From a virus, in the IMG/VR virus record IMGVR_UViG_3300019776_000846, positions 1 through 43,330 of that record: a stretch of 43,330 nucleotides of DNA; one strand, written 5' to 3'. The translations under genes were made by a program, and so were the position numbers. Below, in pieces: positions 15,424 through 24,791 of this stretch. Under the pieces are notes generated by a model. The model was given only the letters and a program-made list of their open reading frames with translations, searched no databases and was not told where the DNA came from. The number at the start of each line of letters is the position of its first letter. Within the stretch, counting starts at the first letter, position 1.

Positions 15424-16935
15424 TTACGCGTTGGCGATGTTGTTGATGATTCCCATAGAGAACGGTGCATAGTGTTGCAATACACCGTCTGCGTAAGTGC
15501 CGTACTCATACTTACGGGTACGCAGTGGATACTCAATTTGGTAATAATCTTGACGCATCAACATTTGGCAAGTATTGGAAACATTGCTCATTGGATAAGG
15601 CAGGTTTTCTGAATACAAAAAGACTGTGCCGGCAGGCATATTCGGATGTACGCGAATCGCAACCTTGGTGCCGGTCACTTTATTCAAATACTCAGTACAT
15701 ACCACGCCACCTTGGATTGCTGATGGATTGCCTGCGTCAGTAGTCAAGCGCAGTAATGGCGCGCCGGAGTTACCGATGATCTTTTTGCTAATGTTGATGA
15801 GCTCTTGTGCGGACACATACATGACCGTTGGAGAGAGACGATATTTGTTGTAGAAATTCACAAACGCCGCTTCAAACTCTTGTATGCCACCTGCGCCATC
15901 GGCAGTCAAACCAGTACCCACACCGACGGTGCCAGTTGCTTGACTAGCGATGTAAGCATTGGAGCCAGTTTTAAATGCTTGATAGAGCAAGCCATCAAAA
16001 TCAAGGGCTGAAGTGGAATGGTCAGCGGCGCTTAATGTGGACGCCAATTGCGCGCCTGCATCGGATACCGCAGTCGATTTATAGCTATTAATGGATGTCA
16101 CGCCATTTAATCGCTCTGCACCTGCTAAACCGATAAACCATGCGTACCCTACAGCGCCCGCGACCGGAGTCACGGAAGCAGTCAAAGAGTCACCCGCTGT
16201 TTGAGATACGGTTGCGGCGGCAGATTTTTGAGCAGAGCCACCACCAAAGGTGTCAGTAGTGCCATCCGCGTTGGTACGAGTAATCGCGCCGGACACGGTT
16301 GCAGTTGCGGCATTAAATGAAGCGCCAATCGAGCCGTTATTCACACCCACGGTATCTAAGTAGGCTTGTAATCCCAACGCGACGCAAATCACAGAGTACG
16401 TTGCAGTGGTGTAGTTACCGCCGCCAGTGACATTGGCTACCGTTGGAGTTGGAGTAGTGCCCATATTGACAGAGGTATTGCCGCCAAGAATGAGGCGTTC
16501 TTCTTGCACCATCAAGCCTTGTAAGGTTTGCTCTACCGCCAGCGCTTTGACATCCTCAAAGTTTTTAGCGGCATAGTTGGCTTCAAAGGTCACATTGTTT
16601 TCCAAGCCATACCCACGAAATGAAGCAAATACTTCATTGAGTGTGTAGTCAATCAAACCACCACGCTTGCCTTCAGCAAGACCGGCGCGAGTGTTGTTGA
16701 CGTTGATATTGGTAACGGTTTTCCAGTTGGCTTGAGTCGCAAAGCCACCGCCCACGCGCGGAATACTATTACGCAAGGGAGTCAGAATTGGATAGAGTTT
16801 TTTGCTTGGTGCTTCTAAGTTGTAAGTCTGAAAGCCAGTAGTGCTAGTGGATGGTTGCACAAACGACTTGATGATGTCATCCGGTGTACTTTGTGCGACT
16901 TTAATCAGGTCTAAGGTTTCTTGGGTTGTGGACAT
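15424..16935 (-). CDS. Major capsid protein with inserted Ig-like domain
   Basis: The 503-residue protein lies after the prohead protease and before the connector genes. Its N-terminal part (LYPILTPLRNSIPRVGGGFATQANWK) and C-terminal part (YRLSPTVMYVSAQELINISKKI through MLMRQDYYQIEYPLRTRKYEYGTYADGVLQHYAP) read as an HK97-fold capsid protein. Residues about 170-290 are a Thr/Ala/Gly-rich insertion ending AVGYAWFIGLAGAERLNGVTSINSYK, which fits an Ig-like surface domain. The start follows GGAGC. A phased operator pair lies 32 bp upstream of the ATG, and a hairpin follows the stop. Confidence 0.9.
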   Translation of the reverse strand: MSTTQETLDLIKVAQSTPDDIIKSFVQPSTSTTGFQTYNLEAPSKKLYPILTPLRNSIPRVGGGFATQANWKTVTNINVNNTRAGLAEGKRGGLIDYTLNEVFASFRGYGLENNVTFEANYAAKNFEDVKALAVEQTLQGLMVQEERLILGGNTSVNMGTTPTPTVANVTGGGNYTTATYSVICVALGLQAYLDTVGVNNGSIGASFNAATATVSGAITRTNADGTTDTFGGGSAQKSAAATVSQTAGDSLTASVTPVAGAVGYAWFIGLAGAERLNGVTSINSYKSTAVSDAGAQLASTLSAADHSTSALDFDGLLYQAFKTGSNAYIASQATGTVGVGTGLTADGAGGIQEFEAAFVNFYNKYRLSPTVMYVSAQELINISKKIIGNSGAPLLRLTTDAGNPSAIQGGVVCTEYLNKVTGTKVAIRVHPNMPAGTVFLYSENLPYPMSNVSNTCQMLMRQDYYQIEYPLRTRKYEYGTYADGVLQHYAPFSMGIINNIANA

Positions 16936-16967
16936 GGTTTTGCTCCTTCAAAAATGGTTGCGTTGTT

Positions 16968-17005
16968 TACTTAATAGGTATTAATTGACTTAATTAGTAG
17001 TATTT
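16968..17005 (-). promoter_or_regulatory. Phased operator pair upstream of major capsid gene
   Basis: TACT-TAATA-GGTA (16968-16980) and GACT-TAATT-AGTA (16987-16999) start exactly 19 bp apart. The second is followed by GTATTT, that is, AAATAC on the upstream side of the leftward capsid gene. Both cores are degenerate copies of the phage-wide palindrome, but the spacing and flank agree with the better copies elsewhere. Confidence 0.6.
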
Positions 17006-17019
17006 GAGAACGTGCAAAA

Positions 17020-18327
17020 TCAGCGCACGCCGCCTGTTTGGTGAATCATTTTGATAAGGGATGCCGCTTCATTGACTTTGCCGACCGAATCGACCACGAC
17101 GGGTGCGGGAGCATTGCCATCAAAAGTGTCATCGGCTTTATTAAAGACGCGCAGTTGGGCTTTGGAAGGCGCCGGTAACGCATTAATGCGCTTGATCTCT
17201 GCCTCCAATACCTGCGTTTGAGCCGTCATCTTGGCAAGATTGCTTTCGAGTTCACTAATTTTGGAAAGCACCACCTCGGCTTTAGCAAGGTCGGCAGTCG
17301 TATCTGCCATCGCCACATCATCGCCCTTATCGCACTTGGCACCCATGCTTTTACACATATCGTGTAAGTCTTGGAGTTTGGCGAGGTTTTTAGATGAAAT
17401 TTCTCTGCCCGCTTTGGCAATATCACCGGTGGTATCTGCCATCGCGACGTCAGTCATCGCCTCGCTGTTATCTTCAGTAATCTCGCTGGCAATAAAGGCT
17501 TTGAGATTGGTAATCACCGCTTGCAGGCAAGCGACTTGATCCGGTTGGTTTTCCGCTTCAGCGCTTTCATTGGTGAGCAAATCAAACATGACTGCCAAGG
17601 CTTGTAGAGCTTGGGCTGAATCATGGATTTCTTGACCGGCAAATTTGGTTAAATCGGCTTTGCCACACTCATCGGGCGCTACTGGCTCGCTTGACGTATC
17701 TGCCGCAGGTTCTTGCGGCGCTGACGGATCAGCAATTGGAGCGTCAGGTGGTGTATCGGATTGGGGCACTTCAGGAGTAGGCTCACTAGGCGCGGGTTCA
17801 TTTACTTCTCCTTTGGCAAACGCCAACAATTGCTCGGGCTTAATCTTGCCGGCATCAAGTAACGCGGCAAGTTCATCAATCGCGCTAATGGCACCGCTAT
17901 TAGCATCTACGCCATCGGCTTTCCATACTTCGATGACCGCTTCCGGATTGGCGGGTCGATCCACAAGACTGATTTCCGATAAGCGCAGTTCAGTAATGGT
18001 TTCATCGACTTTGGAGACAGTTTTGCCGCCAATCGAAAATCCTTTGTACACACCCTCTTTGACTTTATTCCACGCTTCGTCGTCAACGACTTTGGCGGCA
18101 AGGTATAAACCTTTATCGTCAAGCGTGGCTTCTTTAGCGACGCCGACAGCGGACGGTTGGTGCATTTCGCGAATGTTCGCAAATTGCATATATGCTGGTA
18201 GCGCTTTGGCTAAAGCATCTTTTGAAACGCGCTCGCCTTGGACATCCATTGCTTCGGTGCTGGCATAGCCATACACCATGCGGGTTTCAGGGTTGACCTT
18301 GCAGATTTCGGCAAAGATATTTTGCAT
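17020..18327 (-). CDS. XkdF-type prohead serine protease with scaffold-like C-terminus
   Basis: The start is ATG 18327 (GGGGAG 8 bases upstream), giving 435 residues. Residues about 1-165 match the XkdF protease family: VYGYASTEAMDVQGERV, REMHQPSAVGVAKEA, GVYKGFSIGGKTV and EISLVDRPANPEAVIEV. The His in REMHQP and the Ser in GFSIGG are the probable catalytic pair. Residues 170-430 are acidic and helical with Pro/Glu-rich linkers (PAPSEPTPEVPQSDTP), and the pattern VAMADTTGDIAKA/VAMADTTADLAKA occurs twice. This is a scaffold-like domain, as expected in fused protease-scaffolds. It should mature the HK97-fold capsid. Confidence 0.85.
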   Translation of the reverse strand: MQNIFAEICKVNPETRMVYGYASTEAMDVQGERVSKDALAKALPAYMQFANIREMHQPSAVGVAKEATLDDKGLYLAAKVVDDEAWNKVKEGVYKGFSIGGKTVSKVDETITELRLSEISLVDRPANPEAVIEVWKADGVDANSGAISAIDELAALLDAGKIKPEQLLAFAKGEVNEPAPSEPTPEVPQSDTPPDAPIADPSAPQEPAADTSSEPVAPDECGKADLTKFAGQEIHDSAQALQALAVMFDLLTNESAEAENQPDQVACLQAVITNLKAFIASEITEDNSEAMTDVAMADTTGDIAKAGREISSKNLAKLQDLHDMCKSMGAKCDKGDDVAMADTTADLAKAEVVLSKISELESNLAKMTAQTQVLEAEIKRINALPAPSKAQLRVFNKADDTFDGNAPAPVVVDSVGKVNEAASLIKMIHQTGGVR

Positions 18328-18406
18328 TAACTTACTCCCCAATCATTGAATAGATGAAGGGAGTCTTGCACAGTTTTTTACAAAAACGCCTTTTAAGGTT
18401 TATTAG

Positions 18407-18419
18407 TACCTTTTTGGTA
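18407..18419 (-). promoter_or_regulatory. Operator-like palindrome upstream of protease gene
   Basis: TACC-TTTTT-GGTA is a perfect core of the phage-wide palindrome, between the endolysin stop (18425) and the protease start (18327). A leftward promoter for the head genes may lie here; on the minus strand TACTAAT follows the site as a -10-like sequence. Confidence 0.68.
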
Positions 18420-18424
18420 AAACT

Positions 18425-19042
18425 CTAAGCCACAAAAACCGATTGCACTACAGCGTATAAGGACTCCCGACCGGCTAAGCCGTTAAGTCCACCATTGATT
18501 TTTCGCGTGACCGCTACAAAGTCATTCGTATCAGCTAATTCGTTGCACCCATGCGCTTGCCAATACCACCCTGCGCTTTCGGCGGCATATTGTGGTGTTG
18601 CGATTAAATCCGGTGTTGCCAAAATCTGCGTTCGCATCCCAATCGCATCACCAAAGGCGGCATACATTGTTTTGCCCGTCAGCATGATGAGTCCCCTGCC
18701 CCTGTAGGTATAACCCTCGCCGGACGCTTCATCGCCATTGCCCATGCGGTTTGCATAAACCCGCGACCCAATTGCGCGTGGGTTGTGAGCATAAAGCCGT
18801 GCTTCGCTCTCGGAAAAGTAATGTGGAAAGACGGCAAGTAAACGCTCTGCCGAATAATTAAGATTTTCCTCAGTGTGATTGCAGTGCGCCGACTCATAAC
18901 TAATCTGCGCGAGCCACATATTGAGTCTTGTGGGGTTGTCATCAATTTGATATTGCGCCGCGACCCGTGCCAATTCATTACCCCACACGGGTAAACCCAA
19001 CACATTGCATACACCGGCTTCCGCTAATTTACGAATATCCAT
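18425..19042 (-). CDS. GH19-type endolysin
   Basis: The 205-residue protein has the glycoside hydrolase family 19 pattern used by phage lysozymes: LAQISYESAHCNHTEENLNYSAERL with the candidate catalytic Glu50, GEGYTYRGRGLIMLTGKTMY in the middle, and TRKINGGLNGLAGR near the end. It cuts the glycan strands of peptidoglycan. It has no signal peptide or transmembrane helix, so it should need a holin to reach the cell wall. It lies far from the holin/spanin cassette (2127-3134), inside the head region, which is unusual. GGA precedes the ATG at a normal distance. Confidence 0.88.
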   Translation of the reverse strand: MDIRKLAEAGVCNVLGLPVWGNELARVAAQYQIDDNPTRLNMWLAQISYESAHCNHTEENLNYSAERLLAVFPHYFSESEARLYAHNPRAIGSRVYANRMGNGDEASGEGYTYRGRGLIMLTGKTMYAAFGDAIGMRTQILATPDLIATPQYAAESAGWYWQAHGCNELADTNDFVAVTRKINGGLNGLAGRESLYAVVQSVFVA

Positions 19043-19050
19043 GATTTTTC

Positions 19051-22000
19051 CTAATGCACGATAGGGGCTAAACCTGCCCCTGTGAAAAAGACTAAAAATG
19101 CGCCCGTTGAGCGCAGTGGAATAGCAGAAAAGACCGTATCGCCCACCACAATCACTTCCACAATTTGAGAGTCGGTAATGCGAGCACCTTGCACCATATC
19201 GCTTGCACTCGCTGATTCAGCAAGGCTGGCAAGCCATAAGGCAGTTGCGCTTTGACTATCCCCCGCTACGGCGCTCTCCAATACGCTTGTTTGTACATTG
19301 ATATTGACTTGCAAAGACTCGGTGGCGCTGGCAGATTCGAGCACCACGGCAAGGGTTGTCCATAAACCACTAGCACTTTCGGTGGCGCTGACCGATTCAA
19401 TCACAATGGCATTATTAGAAAAATCTGCATCTTGGCTACTATCAGCAGTCGCCGTTTCGCTGACTGCCCCGACACGAATTGCCGCATTGTCCGCACTGTC
19501 AGTCGCGCTCACACTTTCACTGAGCGATTTAAAGACATTGGCTAATACCGCAATGCCTTCAGTCGCCGTGGCGGTTTCAGTTACAGCTTGATTGGTGCTA
19601 TTTGCGCCGCTATTGCTATCACTGGCACTTGCCGACTCACTTAATGCCATATAGACATTAAAGAGCGCGGTAATTGTTTCCGTCGCACTGGCGCTTTCCG
19701 AAACGCTGACATAGTTACCACCAATGCCATCAACACTTTCGGTAGCGCTTGCCGTTTCCGATAAGGTTTGATAGACGTTAAAAATTGCCGCCTGCAATTC
19801 AGTGGCACTTGCACTCTCACTTAACTCGGCAACGCGATTGGCAAAATTGAGCACACTATCAGTCCCACTAGCGGTTTCACTAATAGTCGCAAGTGTGATT
19901 TTGGCTTGGGTATAGTCATCACTGGCGCTTGCCGTTTCGGACAGGAGTCCAATTTCAGTGGCAATAACGGTAACGCCCTCGCTCGCGCTGGCAGTTTCAG
20001 AGACGGTTTTATTTGCCGCAAACGCCATCACTACACTATCAGCGGCGCTCGCGGTTTCCGAAAGGAGCACGACAGCGGCACTGACATTGCTCACGCTATC
20101 GGTTGCACTCGCGGTTTCGCTAATTGCTCCAACCGCATTAAAAGTTGTGGTCGCGCTATCCGTTGCACTCGCGGTCTCACTTAATACTTTATTGACAATG
20201 AAATTGGCTAATGCGCTCTCACCTGTACCGGCAGTTTCACTCAACGCCACATTGGTCGTCCAATTACCAACCACCGAATCGCTTGATCCTGCACTTTCAC
20301 TTAATGTCACAGTAATGCTAAAAGAAGCACTTTGCGATTCGGTTGCGCTGGCGGACTCTGAGAGCGCCCCTACATACGCTGAACCGCCTACAAAGGAATC
20401 TGTGGCACTTGCCGACTCACTTAACGCACCAAGCGCGGCTAATAAGACGGTAATGGCATCGGTCGCGCTAACGGTTTCGCTAAGCACTTGATACACATTA
20501 AAGATGGCAGTGACCGCATCGGTCGCGCTCGCGCTCTCGGCAATCGCGGCAATGGCAGTTTCTAGGGCGGCAATATTGTCAGTCGCGCTGGTAGTTTCGC
20601 TAACGGTTAAATTGGCGGTTTTGCTTTGGGCATAACTATCGCTGGCACTCGCTGACTCACTTAACGCCTGATAGACCGTGAAGATGGCACTAACCGCATC
20701 GGTCGCGCTCGCGCCTTCAGCAAGCGCCATATACACATTAAAGGTGGCGGCAATGGAATCGCTGGCGCTCGCGGTTTCGGACAATGCCATATTGCCGGTT
20801 TTACTTTGGGCGTAGCCGTCAGTTGCACTCGCGCTTTCGGCTAAAGCTAAGAAAATGGCAAAAGAAGCTAGTACAGTATCCGTGGCACTCGCGGTTTCAC
20901 TAAGCGTTTGTGTAGTGCTAATGGCATTACTAACACTCTCAGTCGCGCTCGCACTCTCGGCAAGGGCTTTAAAGACTGTAAAAATGGCGCTAGGATCATC
21001 GGTAGCACTGGCAGTTTCACTCGCGGCGACATAGACATTAAATAGCGCACTAAGGGAATCAGTCGCGCTCGCGGTTTCCGATAACGCCTTATTGATTGGC
21101 GCTACTCCCTCAATGCTCTCAGATGCGCTCGCCGTTTCACTGAGTAAACCCGTTTTAGGGGCTTTACTAAACAACCACCCAGTATTGTTGCTCACGCTGG
21201 TGCTATTAGAGCCGGCGTACCAAGTTGCGCCGCCCGTCGCGTTGCTATCTCTAAGGCTTAAATAATCACAATCAACAATATCCGATGCTTTTGATACGGT
21301 CGCTTGGACAGTGGATGTGCTAGAAATCACTGTAACAAGGTTGCCTGCCGTACCTCTGAGATTAAACGCTTCAAAAGTGGTGGTAATTGAGGCGGGCAAT
21401 GTTAGCGAAGTTGGCTGAACCGAATTGACCATATCAGCAAACGTATTGGCTCCTGTCACAGTGACACCGCCTGCTCCTGCCAATCGAATAGTAGGTAATG
21501 ACGTACCGCCTCCCGCTAGGGTTTGACCGGAAGCGGAAGTAAATTCAATGCTTGACCCTGTTGAGTAATTAACAGAAATGCTGGAGCTTAGATTTAACCC
21601 TGAAGATGCTGATAGTGATAATTTACCGGCACCAAAAGTTAAGGCGCGAGTATTGGCATTGTTGGATGAAAAGACGCCTACCGTATTGGTGTACCCATTT
21701 AGGTCAAAAGTACCATTCGTGAGAGTTTGCGTTCTTGATGTATTGAGCGAAAAATTATCTAGTAATTTCCAAGAACCCCCAACGCCATTAAATTCAATCG
21801 GTTGATTAAATGTTTTTCCCGCGGATGTAATGTTTCGTACTGTGGCGTTGGTCGAAGCAAAGGTCAAACTGTTATCAGTTGTCGAAATGGTGCTTAGCCC
21901 AGTAGTGATAGTTAAATCACCATACACTTTGGCGTTACCAAAATTTGCTGAACCGATTGTGGCGCCAGTGAAATCTAAATTTTTGGCGCTACATTTATCA

Positions 22001-24516
22001 AAATTAAGCGAGCTTAAATTGGCTTGAATATAAATATTGCTTACAGATTCACCATAAACGGCAGTATCGCTATTAAATAGGGTTAATGATTCAGAGCCAC
22101 TGCCCCCGCCCAAGTAAATGCCGCCGGTGCCCGTTACTGAGATATTTGTTAAAGCGTAATAACAAATATTGCTATTACCCCAGCCATAAGTTAATTGCAG
22201 TTTGCCATTCGTGCCATAAGCAATAGTTTTGGTATTGGCAGAATTGACATTGACTGATTTAACTGTCAGTGCGTTGCCATTTAGATCAAGTGTGCCCGCA
22301 TAGACTTGGACTCCACCCCACTTTGAATTACTCGCAATTTGGACGCTTGCGCTACTTGCTTTGGCATTGATGGATATTGCCGTATCGTTGCTAATTGAGT
22401 TTGAGGCAGTAATGGTTGCAGTACCGGAGCCTTGAAAGATAATTTGCCCCGAGGAAAAGGTAACTGAGGAGCTTAAATTCAGACCCCCATTCGCGCCACC
22501 GGCAACAATCGTTGTCGAAATATCAAAGGTAAAAGCGCTTGTGCGGTTGCTCGCATCAAATTTACTAAATGATCCCCAGTACCAATTACACGCTAAAGTC
22601 GAAGCGGAATTGTTATCAACGATGATGGTATCTTGACCAAGCGGAAAATAATTGGTGTTGACTGTGCCACCGGACGTATTTGACCAATTGTTATTGCACA
22701 TATAGCCACCACCGCCGCCCACATAGTAGGAGGTCTTGGGCGTTGTAAAGGTGACATTACTGCAATTGCCACCATCACTAATACTGGTTCCCGTTGCGGG
22801 AATACCTGCCCCAGCAAAGGTAATGCCATAAATATGTATGTCGTTTAGATCAAACGACGCGGCAGTAATTGTTATTTGAGAATTCGTGCCAGCAGTTGCA
22901 TTGGGGGCATGAAATAAGGTTTGACTATTTCTTGCAAGACCAGCCGTTTTTTGAAAAAGTCCCGAGCAAGTAATTGCTGTCATGTTCGAGAGCTCATAAT
23001 AATGAGGCCACATTCCAGCGGTGTTTTGGTATCCGTAAATAATCAGATTGTGGCAAGTGATATTGCCCTCTAATCGTATTTGATCCCACCATGTATCGTT
23101 GGTGTAGGTGCTAGAAATGTCATACCAAGTAACAGTTGAACCAAATTTAAGCGTAATGCCTCGAGCATTAACATACAAATGAGAGGTGCCGGCATTGAGC
23201 GTGAGATTGGTTTCATTACCAATATCAACGGGGGTGCTATCTCCCGTTGTGAGATAAATACTAGATGACCCTAATGTGATGGATCGCGTACCCGCCTGAT
23301 TGGATTTAATTGCTGTGCCATTTATGGTCTTGTTGGCGGTGATAAAGCTACCATTAATGATGAGCAAAATTGCACAAGTTAAATCCGTTAATAAAGTCCA
23401 TTCCCCACCAACCCCATCACAAGTAATATTCGAGGTAGCGTTCGCAATATTATTGGTGCTAATCGTATGACCGGTATCAGTAGCCTTAAATATTAAGGTT
23501 TGAGTCCCGCTTAGTGTTAAGTTGCTGGCTGGATAGCTTAAATTGCCATAAATATTAAGATTGCTATCAATGGCAAAAGTCATGGCTTGATCTAAGCCGC
23601 TAATTGTTAAATCCTTACAATTAATTGCGCCCGATAACGTAACGACAAACGATGTCCCCGAGTCAGACGAGCCATTAAAAAAAACATTAGTACCGGATGT
23701 CGGCACTGACGCTCCACCACTACCGCCATTGGTTGCAGACCAATGGGTTGTCGAGGAGGCATCCCATGTACCAGTACCGCCCACCCAATAACGATTGGTT
23801 AAACTGGCGCCCTCTATAGAATCTGTAGCACTTGCCGACTCACTAACCGTTTTATTGGCACTGAAAGTTTGAGCAACACTATCGGACGCGCTTGCCGTTT
23901 CACTGACGGACTCTGAAAAGGTATTGGCTTGTTTAAAGGCGACGGTGTACGCATCTAAAGTCGCAGTTTGCGCGGTGGTGCCCGTTCTTGCGGTGGTGGT
24001 CGTCGCCGTGGCTAAGTTTTCATCACAAACGAGCATCCCTGTGGTAGTCGTTGTCCTTGACCTACTTACCCTGCTCGTTGTTGATGCGGGAGGTGTCCAC
24101 GCTCTTGTACCACTAGAGGCGACACCGCCGCCATAAATCGAGAGCACTAAATCATTGGCGGCAGTGGTCGTGGTCGTATTGGTCGCAATCGTAGTAGCAG
24201 ATGCGGTTTTAACGGTGCTGATAACGTCGTAGGAGTTAATTCCGCTATAGGCTAAGACAACGGCGGCAGTAGCAGTATTGCTATTGGTGACGGTTTGCGC
24301 GGTTTCCGAAGCGCCGGCAAATTTGTACCAAATGGCTAAAAAGGGGCTGGCGTTATGTAACGCAATTTGCGTATAACCCGTGGGCGCAGTGCTAAAGGTC
24401 GCGCCGGACGTTGCAACAATCAGTAATAAATTGCCTTCAGCATAGCCACTAGGCAAAGCTGGCGTTGGACTTGCACCAGTTGAAACTGCGCCAGCGTTGA
24501 CAAATCCCCAAGCCAT
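19051..24516 (-). CDS. Giant repeat-stalk adhesin-like / tail fibre-like protein (1821 aa)
   Basis: N-terminal residues about 1-190 form a beta-rich domain (MAWGFVNAGAVSTGAS to YTVAFKQA). Two copies of the 20-residue repeat follow (about 198-236). Residues about 240-1110 are a parallel beta-helix-like region starting NRYWVGGTGTWDASS and rich in GNLTLSGT-type turns. Then come 33 contiguous repeats of exactly 20 residues, consensus LSE(T/S)ASATDSV (about 1125-1785), and a short hydrophobic C-terminus (GAFLVFFTGAGLAPIVH). There is no clear secretion signal, and the gene lies in the structural region, so a virion appendage is more likely than a cell-surface adhesin. A beta-helix plus stalk suggests host binding. 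Function is inferred. Confidence 0.75.
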   Translation of the reverse strand: MAWGFVNAGAVSTGASPTPALPSGYAEGNLLLIVATSGATFSTAPTGYTQIALHNASPFLAIWYKFAGASETAQTVTNSNTATAAVVLAYSGINSYDVISTVKTASATTIATNTTTTTAANDLVLSIYGGGVASSGTRAWTPPASTTSRVSRSRTTTTTGMLVCDENLATATTTTARTGTTAQTATLDAYTVAFKQANTFSESVSETASASDSVAQTFSANKTVSESASATDSIEGASLTNRYWVGGTGTWDASSTTHWSATNGGSGGASVPTSGTNVFFNGSSDSGTSFVVTLSGAINCKDLTISGLDQAMTFAIDSNLNIYGNLSYPASNLTLSGTQTLIFKATDTGHTISTNNIANATSNITCDGVGGEWTLLTDLTCAILLIINGSFITANKTINGTAIKSNQAGTRSITLGSSSIYLTTGDSTPVDIGNETNLTLNAGTSHLYVNARGITLKFGSTVTWYDISSTYTNDTWWDQIRLEGNITCHNLIIYGYQNTAGMWPHYYELSNMTAITCSGLFQKTAGLARNSQTLFHAPNATAGTNSQITITAASFDLNDIHIYGITFAGAGIPATGTSISDGGNCSNVTFTTPKTSYYVGGGGGYMCNNNWSNTSGGTVNTNYFPLGQDTIIVDNNSASTLACNWYWGSFSKFDASNRTSAFTFDISTTIVAGGANGGLNLSSSVTFSSGQIIFQGSGTATITASNSISNDTAISINAKASSASVQIASNSKWGGVQVYAGTLDLNGNALTVKSVNVNSANTKTIAYGTNGKLQLTYGWGNSNICYYALTNISVTGTGGIYLGGGSGSESLTLFNSDTAVYGESVSNIYIQANLSSLNFDKCSAKNLDFTGATIGSANFGNAKVYGDLTITTGLSTISTTDNSLTFASTNATVRNITSAGKTFNQPIEFNGVGGSWKLLDNFSLNTSRTQTLTNGTFDLNGYTNTVGVFSSNNANTRALTFGAGKLSLSASSGLNLSSSISVNYSTGSSIEFTSASGQTLAGGGTSLPTIRLAGAGGVTVTGANTFADMVNSVQPTSLTLPASITTTFEAFNLRGTAGNLVTVISSTSTVQATVSKASDIVDCDYLSLRDSNATGGATWYAGSNSTSVSNNTGWLFSKAPKTGLLSETASASESIEGVAPINKALSETASATDSLSALFNVYVAASETASATDDPSAIFTVFKALAESASATESVSNAISTTQTLSETASATDTVLASFAIFLALAESASATDGYAQSKTGNMALSETASASDSIAATFNVYMALAEGASATDAVSAIFTVYQALSESASASDSYAQSKTANLTVSETTSATDNIAALETAIAAIAESASATDAVTAIFNVYQVLSETVSATDAITVLLAALGALSESASATDSFVGGSAYVGALSESASATESQSASFSITVTLSESAGSSDSVVGNWTTNVALSETAGTGESALANFIVNKVLSETASATDSATTTFNAVGAISETASATDSVSNVSAAVVLLSETASAADSVVMAFAANKTVSETASASEGVTVIATEIGLLSETASASDDYTQAKITLATISETASGTDSVLNFANRVAELSESASATELQAAIFNVYQTLSETASATESVDGIGGNYVSVSESASATETITALFNVYMALSESASASDSNSGANSTNQAVTETATATEGIAVLANVFKSLSESVSATDSADNAAIRVGAVSETATADSSQDADFSNNAIVIESVSATESASGLWTTLAVVLESASATESLQVNINVQTSVLESAVAGDSQSATALWLASLAESASASDMVQGARITDSQIVEVIVVGDTVFSAIPLRSTGAFLVFFTGAGLAPIVH
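19185..21145 (-). repeat. 33 tandem 60-bp in-frame repeats
   Basis: The DNA shows a strict 60-bp period: the short conserved part (for example tcggtcgcgctcgcggtttc) recurs once per 60 bases with no indel over about 1.96 kb. It codes for (L/V/I)SE(T/S)ASA(T/S)D followed by a variable half. Third positions and the variable half differ between units, so the length is kept although the sequence has drifted. Two further units are at about 23810-23925 in the same gene. Confidence 0.9.
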
Positions 24517-24540
24517 AGCTATTACCTATTAATAATAAGG

Positions 24541-24569
24541 GGGGCGGTATTGGTTTAAGCTACCGCCCC
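24541..24569 (-). terminator. Strong inverted repeat before the giant repeat gene
   Basis: GGGGCGGTA (24541-24549) and TACCGCCCC (24561-24569) form a 9-bp GC-rich stem with an 11-nt loop, in the 87-bp gap between the 56-residue gene and the 1821-residue gene. On the minus strand it is followed by CCCTTATTATT, a weak T-rich tail. It may attenuate transcription between head accessory genes and the giant gene. Confidence 0.6.
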
Positions 24570-24603
24570 GAATGGCTTACAAAACTACAGCCAATGTATT
24601 TAA

Positions 24604-24774
24604 TTAAACGACTAAATCAGCTTCTTCAAAATAGCGTTCTTGAGTTTCACCTTCAGCATCAACCCACTCTATTAAGACAAGGTATTGCCCATCATCATTA
24701 ATCGCCGCACCCTTCACTACCCCTTCAAAATCTGTGTGGGCAATTCTGATAGCGGTATTTTTTGCAATCGTCAT
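24604..24774 (-). CDS. Small acidic protein (56 aa)
   Basis: This ORF starts MTIAKNTAIRIAHTDFEG and ends EERYFEEADLVV-like with the last residues FEEADLVV. AGGAG lies six bases before the ATG. The product is acidic, with an N-terminal half that looks like an SH3-type beta barrel (VVKGAAINDDGQYLVLIEWVD), a pattern seen in small phage proteins. It stands in the same leftward operon between a structural protein gene and the giant repeat gene. No function can be assigned. Confidence 0.7.
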   Translation of the reverse strand: MTIAKNTAIRIAHTDFEGVVKGAAINDDGQYLVLIEWVDAEGETQERYFEEADLVV

Positions 24775-24791
24775 GTTGTTCTCCTAAAAAA

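Noticed and set aside
17645-18268. Long plus-strand ORF opposite the protease gene
   Set aside because: It is a Ser/Ala-rich mirror of the Glu/Pro-rich scaffold part of the protease gene. It has no ribosome site, and the minus-strand reading has a clear family signature.
19958-20491. Plus-strand ORF across the repeat region
   Set aside because: It simply reads the repeat array in antisense (repeated ALSVALAVS); the minus-strand frame carries the complete 1821-residue protein.
19185-21145. CRISPR-like regular array of 60-bp units
   Set aside because: The period is an exact multiple of three, the units are in frame in one long ORF, and the conserved part varies between units. A CRISPR array would have near-identical repeats and unrelated spacers without coding frame.
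24500-24530. TACC half-site before the giant repeat gene (tattacctattaataa)
   Set aside because: There is no right arm at 5-bp spacing and no second copy at 19 bp, so I did not count it as an operator.
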